Shown: piece after piece, positions 57,137 through 64,000 of the stretch | Layout of the letters: the number at the start of each line of letters is the position of its first letter | Numbering within the stretch: the stretch's first letter is position 1 | Source of the DNA: Hevea brasiliensis | Lineage: Eukaryota; Streptophyta; Magnoliopsida; Malpighiales; Euphorbiaceae | Length of the DNA: 64,000 nucleotides | Assembly: GCF_030052815.1 (NCBI RefSeq) | Contig: NC_079495.1 | Coordinates: forward strand, 53,856,773 to 53,920,772 | Direction: 5' to 3' | Made by a program: the position numbers and the translations under genes | The notes under the pieces: generated by a model | Told to the model about the DNA's origin: nothing | Seen by the model: only the letters and a program-made list of their open reading frames with translations | Database searches by the model: none

Positions 57137-60100
57137 TGTGACACCCCTTACCCGTCTGCAGTATAGCCGAGTAAGATATATCACACAGTATACTTGAACA
57201 CTCTATTTTATTTCAATCATTTTTATTCTCCCTGAATTTATTTTTTATTCATAGTTATGAGTACAATTTGTGAAATATAATTTATTTAAGTCATTTACTG
57301 AAATTATAAATTTATTTGAGGTTTCACAATTTTTATAGAAAATTCGATAAAGTACCGGCTAAAAACGGAAAAAACAGTTCTTCAGAACCTATGAAAAACA
57401 CTTTCAATATGTTTTCAATCATTCCCAAACTCCATTTCATCAATATAGTCTAAATATTTTTCAACAATATTTCCATTTTTCATTCATTCATTTCACATGA
57501 TATTCATATACAAGTCCTGAATAAATATTCAATTTTTCATTCATAAACACAAATTTCCACTATTTACATTAATACCAAAATACATTACATAAGTCTCAAT
57601 TACACATGAGAAAATAAAAGTTAATTACAAAATACCAAAATGAAACTTAGTGTCCTACCAATGCACTGAAGTCGATGAGGTGACACGGACACTATGCAGA
57701 GCTGTAGATGGTCTTACCTAGTCTGTGGTCTACTGGGCTCTCTATTGGTCTCTCCAGAACCTACACGTGGCAAAAAGCAACGCGCTAAGAAATAATGCTT
57801 AGTGGTGCTAATAATGGAATAAAAAGAAATAATAGAAAATAAATATGTAGTGAATGTATTGATGCCTTATGCAGGTAAATTTTCGATAATTATTTGTAGT
57901 CTTATTGATTTTGTACTTGTTATGTTCATTATTTCATTATATTTATCCAATTTCATTTTTGATTGCCCAAGTAACCTACACTGGATGACTGGACTGGATA
58001 AATGGGTAAACTGGCACTGGGTATCAAGTACCTTAGGCTGTCACACCATCGGTCACATATATATCTCCCGGCGTGCAACAGAACAGCCAATAAGCTGTAA
58101 TAAATATTAGGCACAAGGCCAAGTATCATCACAATGTCAGAATAAAAACCATGAAATCACATAATGGCATAATGCCATGTGCAGTACTGCTAACTGAACC
58201 CTATTGGCATGCCAACCTATCCAAACCATTCTTGCTAGGTGTACTAGGGCATGTTACACTTTTAAATTTCACAATTCTTGAAATTGAAGTTTAAGTGTTA
58301 CTATTCATTTTATTAGTCAACTAAAATGTTGACTTTTGCATAGACAATAGGTACATTGGTTCTAATATTCCCAACATACCACATTTTGTATTCTAAAGTT
58401 ATTGGTATTGGTTGCCAATACCATTTCTAAGCTTAGTGTTAGTTATTCACAATTTTCAGATTTCAAGCATTATGATTACTGTTCCATTGGTTATTTGTAC
58501 AGTAAGAATTTGGTAGAGTTGTATTCATGAAAGTTGTTTCTTATTGTGTCTAGTTACATTTCTTTTTTTGAATCACTCCATTTGGAGTTTTGTAAGTCAA
58601 GTTATGGCCTAAAAGCCATAACTGACCGGATTGCAATTTTCCAGATTTTTCTGGGCAGAAGCAATTCTATAGGTTTTGTACACTGAATGTAGGTCAGTTT
58701 TTGAATATGTTATGATCAAAATTTGGGTTTAGTTTCTTCATTAAAGTTGTAGGTCTATGTCTCAGCTTTCTGCTGGTAAAATTTCAAGTCAATTGGACCT
58801 TTTTACACTGAGTTATGACCAAATGAATAAATACTGTTCATTTGGTCATTTTGCCCAGACAGAATGCAATTGACCCGGATTAGGGTAATTTTTAGGTCAA
58901 CTTGGTTTGGTTTTATGGGTAGGGTTTCTTCACCAAAATTGTGCCATTATATGTCTAGTTTCATGTCTAATTAGCCTTGCACTAATTGAACCTCTACAAC
59001 TCCATTTATAGCTGCCCAAATCTACTAGAATCCTGCAGGTCACCAAAGGCAGCACACCTCATTTCAACTCCAACACCCTTACTCACTTCAATTCCTTCTC
59101 ACACATATTCAAATGGTCACTAATTGACCATTACAAGGTTAACATATCATTGCATGAGCAAACCCTAATATTGTTAAGTGTCCACATTTGTCAAATTCAT
59201 TCATGCATAATCCTTGCAATTCAATTACACAACCATGTTCCATCACTCATTTAATACCAAGGGCTGCTCATACCCACTTTGCTATTAAGAAAAATCATCA
59301 AACCCTAACTAACCCTAGCTGCCGAAATTTTTAGTGTGCACACACACGCATGTTTATTTTATTTTCTTATAATTCCTACACAATTCATGCCATTAAACAT
59401 GAACTAAACCAAAAGAAGTAAAAATTGGACACTAAACTTGTCAGAGCTGAATTTCAAGTTAACCAAACTTGCTTTTTCCTTCCTCTTTTAGCTGCCTAGA
59501 TGATGTCCAAGTTGCAAGATCAAATTTTTGTGAAGCTAAGTAGTGGTTTCAAGGTGAGATTTGGTGAGTTATGAAGTTTCATTAAGCTTCCATGGAGGTT
59601 GGGGTTTGGGATAAGGGAGATGGCTGGGTTTGAGAAGATGGCTGATGTCTTTTGGTTATTTTTATCTCTTTTTATTTGTTTTAAGTGGGCTTGGTTAATT
59701 GTAATTGGTGGTAATGGTTTAATGACATCATGGTGATGTCATAATTAGCCTTTTATCTCATTTTCTCTTATTTTCTTCTATACTCATTTTCAATTTAATT
59801 TTTATCAATATTTATTCACATTTTATATCATAATAATTATTTACTTAATTGGACAAGTTGGCCAAAAATCACTTCTGAAGGCGAAATGACCAAAATGCCC
59901 TCCATTTGGCTTAATAGACTAAAATTGTCTATACTGATTGAAAAAATTTTCTAAGCATTTTCTTGGCATTCTAATGCCATAGAACCCTCAATGACTCTTC
60001 TCTGGAGTCCCAAAAATTATTTGATAAATTTTTCCTTGGGCCTAGGGCTCCTAGTTGCGAGTACCGCAACTTCCCACTGGGTTACCCGTCGCTAGGGCAC

Positions 60101-60284
60101 CGGCTCATTTAACTTGGTTGTATTTTATTTCTAAAATTTTTCTTAAATTTTTCTTGTTAATATTTGATTTAATTATGATTCCTCACTTTAGTTTAAATAT
60201 TTTTCCAGACGTTCTAGCTGTCCGGACTGACACGGGTCACCGGAACAGTAGAATGTATAGAGTTGCTATAGGGAGGGTGTTACA
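57137..60284 (-). repeat. Right arm: complete A-type LTR in reverse (3148 bp)
   Basis: Plus strand TGTGACACCCC to GGTGTTACA. Length is close to LTR A (3124 bp). Donor site mutated (AAG|TTTAGT near 59440, minus strand). Hairpin near 57802-57784. The arms pair along about 2.8 kb, with about 400 bp of unpaired LTR end in the middle (57137-57520). Confidence 0.87.
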
Positions 60285-63141
60285 TTTGTAGTATACTATG
60301 TAATCGATGTTACGATGCCTAATTATGGTCATTTGGAATACTTTAGTTAAGAATTTAAGTTGAATTGATGAAAAGAATTGATGGATTGGTAGTGTGTCAT
60401 TGCTGAAATTCTGGACACTTGAGTCCAGTGTGCTTAATAGCCCATAAATTGGGCTACACAACTCTAATTGATGTAAAACTAGTTGAAAATGAAACATAAG
60501 ACATAGGGATACATTTTTTATGAAGACACCATGCCCAGAAAATGACCATAAGTCACCCTAAATGAGCCTTGAATCCGAATTGCAATTCTAGACATGACAA
60601 AAAATGACCAAATGAATAGTATTTCGTAAATTAGGCATAACTCACTCTAGAAAACTTTAAATTAGGTGATTCTCGAACCAATGGAAATCTAAGACATAGG
60701 AGAACAAATCTTATAGAGAGCCAAATTATGACCCTAAGTTGATCAGATTGCTAGACAAAATTGGTCCAGTAAATCTGCCCGGATTCTGAACTAACCTGAA
60801 AATTCTGGACAATTACCTATCCGACCAGTTTTGGAAAAATTACCATAACTTGGGCTATAAAAATGAAAATTAGGTGATTCCAAAGCCAAAATTCTCATAA
60901 GACATAGAACTAAAAATTTCATGTTTTGACCAGAACCCAGTTGTTAGGGCAAGGTAAGAGAATTGTTGGGTTAATTCAGGAATCTTAAATATGAAATTCC
61001 TACTCCTTAGTTAATTGGCCTTATGACGTCCGAATGGTTATCAAGCCATAAATTCCTCTACAAAACTCCAATTGAAGTGGTTCAAAATCATTTGGAAACC
61101 TAAGAAAAGACCTAAAACATTATTTTAGGGACCAGGACAAAATTATGAGCTTGAGATGCCCGGATATAGAATGCAAAGTTAGGATACAAATATGGAAAAC
61201 CTGGAATCTCAAGATATGGCACCTAGAATAGTGTTTAGTAATTGGGCCATAACTTAAGATCCGGAACTTCAAATTGAGTGATTCAAATTGGAAAATAAAA
61301 CTAAGACATAAAGGAACAATTTTCATGAAGAACACTACACTAAATTATGACCAGAACTAGGTTGAAATGGGGCTGCAAAATCAGGGTCCAGAACTACCTT
61401 GGACACATAATACATTGGAATTTCAAAATCTATTTAGGGATGCCTTAGGCATTTATTTGATTAACTATTGTAGATGGTTGGAATGAGTATTAAAGCTTAT
61501 AAATTGTGTGATTTTAGAAGACAAAGAGACTTCCAAGGAAGGGAAGGTTTAGGACATAAAGAAAGAAGTTCATTGAAGGTTTGTGTACACTATTCTTTTT
61601 CTATGTTTTAAATTTGGAATTGATTTGAATAAATTTTATATGAATGAATTATGCTTTTTCATTATAATTGTGAACTTTAAATTGTTGAATTGACTTTGTA
61701 TGATTTAAATATAATTACTTTTGTGCACTTAAGAATTTAATGCCTTGTTTTGAAGATTGTGAATTGTGAAATGTATTTACTTGATTTACAATGTGATTCT
61801 TTGAATGGAAATTTTTTTTGAAATTGTTTTAAAACCACAGTTAGCATGGCAACATAATTTGCATTCCTCATTAGGTTGCCTAGTGAGATGTATTGGTTAT
61901 GATCTCCTCCATTCGTGGGGTTGAGTTTTCCATCTCTGACTAGAGAGGTGTGTTGCCAGTTGAGGATGTGTTGGATGAGTACTCATATATGCTAGCTAGC
62001 CCTTGTGTTCCCCTTTAGCCTTTGGTTATTGGGATGTATTGGCTTTTTCATAATGTACAATTCGGCATTGATTTAAAATTTTATGTCATGCTCTAAATTG
62101 TGTGAATGTTATCAACACCCTTAAATTGTGCATATTTTGATAAAAAGGTGATTAAAACAAATAATGATTGAATATATTATATGGTTTTCTTGGATCAAGA
62201 AAAATATGAGTATTTTAAATGCTTTATTAGGATTTGGTGAATTGTAATTACTTGATCAAAATGTCAATCAAATAAATGATTTGTATGATGAATAATATTG
62301 ATCTTGGTTTTATGAATTATGAATAATTTGTATATTTCAAGCTCTTTGTTATGATTTGTCAAAGTATATTTTGTATTGAATTTTAAATTATTAATTGTGC
62401 ACCACTTAGTTCACCGCTCAGTGATAGCTTTGTATACTGTCACAGGTGAAAGAAAAGATAGAGTAGCTGAGTAAGATTTCTTGAAGTTGTGAATTGAAGT
62501 CGTATTGAGATTGTGGTTTGATTAGCTGTGAGTATATTATAGGTATACCCTTGATAATTTCTTTTCAATGTATTCTGTAGCTATATGTATGTTTGTACAA
62601 ATATTAAGCAGTTGTATAAAAAGCTCTGTAATAAAATTTTGAGATTGTAACTATTGTAATATTATTTTAAGATTTTATTTACATGTAAACTTTTATAATA
62701 TTAGTTTTGTTACCTCAATGATGCAAATATTTAAATTTCTTTCTGAGTCTTGTAAAAATGAATTATTTTCTTATTAATAAGATTCATTGAGAATGAAATG
62801 AGACGATTTGAGTTGATTGAGTTCTAGTTGAGTATGATATATGTTTGTAAATTGTTTTTCAATAGGTTTGAAGAACTATTTTTACCTAGTTTTAGCCATC
62901 TCCACTTGAATTTTCCACAAAATTTTAAAAATGCCTAATTATTTCTAAATAAGTTTTATGACACATACTTGAATTGAAAAAACTTAATTAAATTTTTATC
63001 ATCACGCCAAACTCTAAAGTGAAATTGTTTTGCCAAAATCCCTTGTAGTATATTTAATAGATTATTGGTAAGTAAAGTTCGGTAATTTATTAGGTATACT
63101 ATGGGATCATGCCACATCTTACGGAGGGGTAAGGTGTGACA
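60285..63141 (+). repeat. LTR J, second part
   Basis: Continues LTR J after the inverted unit. It holds 'CATAACT' modules (60440-61340), TTTGTGTACA before a T-rich run (61579), GAGTACTCATATATGCTAGC (61976), a degenerate hairpin region (62404-62443), and ends GGTGTGACA at 63141. No ORF of note. Confidence 0.82.
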
Positions 63142-64000
63142 TTTATCCTTCTCCTCTTCTCGTTTCCTTTTTCTAACAGCTATATTCTTTCAAATTTGAA
63201 GGAGACAATCAAGCCAAAACCCTAGATTAAACCATTTTGGAGGTTTAAGCAAGAAGGGAATAAGAGATTTGGTGAATCAAGCTTGAAGAACCCTAACTCC
63301 TTAAAGGGTTTGGAGGAGATTTGGAAGAAAAGGGAGAGTAGAAGCTGGTTCACAACCAAGGTTAGTGCTATAAGCTTTATTTTTTATCAAATTTGAGTAG
63401 GGATATCTTTAGGGATAAGGGGAAATTATAGGATAGTAGAAAAGATAGTTGGTAGGGATCTTCAAGCATTGGTTCTGCCAGTAGGCTGCAGGACCAGTCA
63501 CATTTAAAAATTCATAACTTGAGCTATGAAAGTTGGATTTCTATGATCTTCATGCCTATGAAAACCTTAATGAATTCTCTAAAACTTTGTAGTTTCATGC
63601 CAGACCTAATTCCGCTGTTAAGATGATGTTTGAAGGCGAAACTTTTTATTGCTCAAATCTAGAAATCTGACCTGATGATTTCCAAAAGCAAGACAACCAA
63701 CTTTAAAAATTCATAACTTGTGCTACAGAACTTGAAATAGGGTGATTCTTGAACTGTTGGAAAGCCTAATGAATGCCCTGAAACTTTGTAGTTATGGCCA
63801 AGAACTAATTTTACCAGCTGTATAGTGATACCTTTACATTTTCTATTACTACCATTGATATGATTGAAGTCTGGAATAGACTGCACATTTTCATTTATAA
63901 CTTGACATGTATACCTAATTTTGGCATGATTCAAATTGGAGATTGAAATGGACATATGAAAGTTCAATTCTGAAAAAGATGCCGTGAAACCCTTATTGCT
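63142..64000 (+). repeat. Probable part of another LTR (L)
   Basis: Starts right after LTR J with a CT-rich leader-like stretch, then AACCAAG|GTTAGT (63361), then two 'CATAACT'-type modules (ATTCATAACTTG near 63510 and 63709). This is the order seen in every LTR here, so it is most likely the host LTR into which J is inserted. Neither end is visible. Confidence 0.6.

Larger units (their letters stand above)
54339..60284. mobile_element. Unit of two inverted LTRs (A type), flanked by TTTGT
   Basis: A 5' LTR-type copy in plus orientation (54339-57136) is joined to a complete copy in minus orientation (57137-60284). Outer ends are TGTAACACCC and GGGTGTTACA, both U3-type ends. The 5 bases TTTGT flank the whole unit at 54334-54338 and 60285-60289. 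There is no internal gag or pol. A normal LTR element has its LTRs in direct orientation. Confidence 0.85.

Noticed and set aside
57137..60284. A solo LTR inserted independently in reverse
   Set aside because: The five bases before it (CTAAA) do not match those after it (TTTGT), whereas TTTGT matches the flank of the left arm, so the pair is better explained as one unit.

Overview
The window looks like nuclear DNA of a flowering plant (probably a eudicot; I cannot name the species). It is made entirely of nested, decayed LTR retrotransposons of the Ty3/gypsy chromovirus type. The integrases end in a chromodomain-like tail, the LTRs are unusually long (about 3.1-4.4 kb), and the primer-binding sites match initiator methionine tRNA. 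This resembles the Tekay/Del lineage (inference). I see no cellular protein gene, tRNA gene, functional rRNA gene or CRISPR array.

Layout, left to right. 1-4389: 3' half of element A (integrase plus 3' LTR, + strand), inserted into the LTR of element X (4390-5310 visible). X lies in LTR H (visible at 5311-5533, 28605-31059 and 41393-42167), which is the 5' LTR of element G. Element D (5534-28604, + strand, TSD TGAAA) sits in H, and its 3' LTR is split by element E (16125-28282, - strand, TSD GTACG/GTGCG), the only element with gag, protease, RT, RNase H and integrase all present. H also holds a chimeric patch at 29400-30640 (pol fragment, a Cassandra-type TRIM with a 5S-rRNA-derived box, and a duplicated LTR segment) and element F (31060-41392, + strand, TSD TTGTA), a gag-only, pol-less element. 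The short interior of G follows (42168-44250), then its 3' LTR (44251-48636). G interrupts the gag of minus-strand element I (gag 48637-49615, 5' LTR 49806-53265). I in turn sits in LTR J (53266-54338 and 60285-63141). J also carries a 5.9-kb unit of two LTRs in inverted orientation (54339-60284) flanked by a perfect 5-bp duplication TTTGT. The last 860 bases look like part of another LTR.

All coding regions are broken. Most of the stops I inspected are C-to-T or G-to-A changes at CG or CHG sites, as expected of methylated heterochromatin.

The most interesting signals are non-coding and recur across families: (1) tandem stem-loops near the LTR 3' end whose paired bases change together; (2) a segment near the LTR end whose reverse complement recurs just after the primer-binding site, which could form a long-range stem in genomic RNA; (3) a splice-donor-like AG|GTAAGT about 820-890 bp into nearly every LTR, with a GCAG|GTA at the base of the hairpins; (4) a precise, in-frame removable 74-nt GT-AG insertion in the integrase of element A; (5) the inverted-LTR unit with its own target-site duplication. 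Function is inferred throughout; presence is read directly from the sequence.
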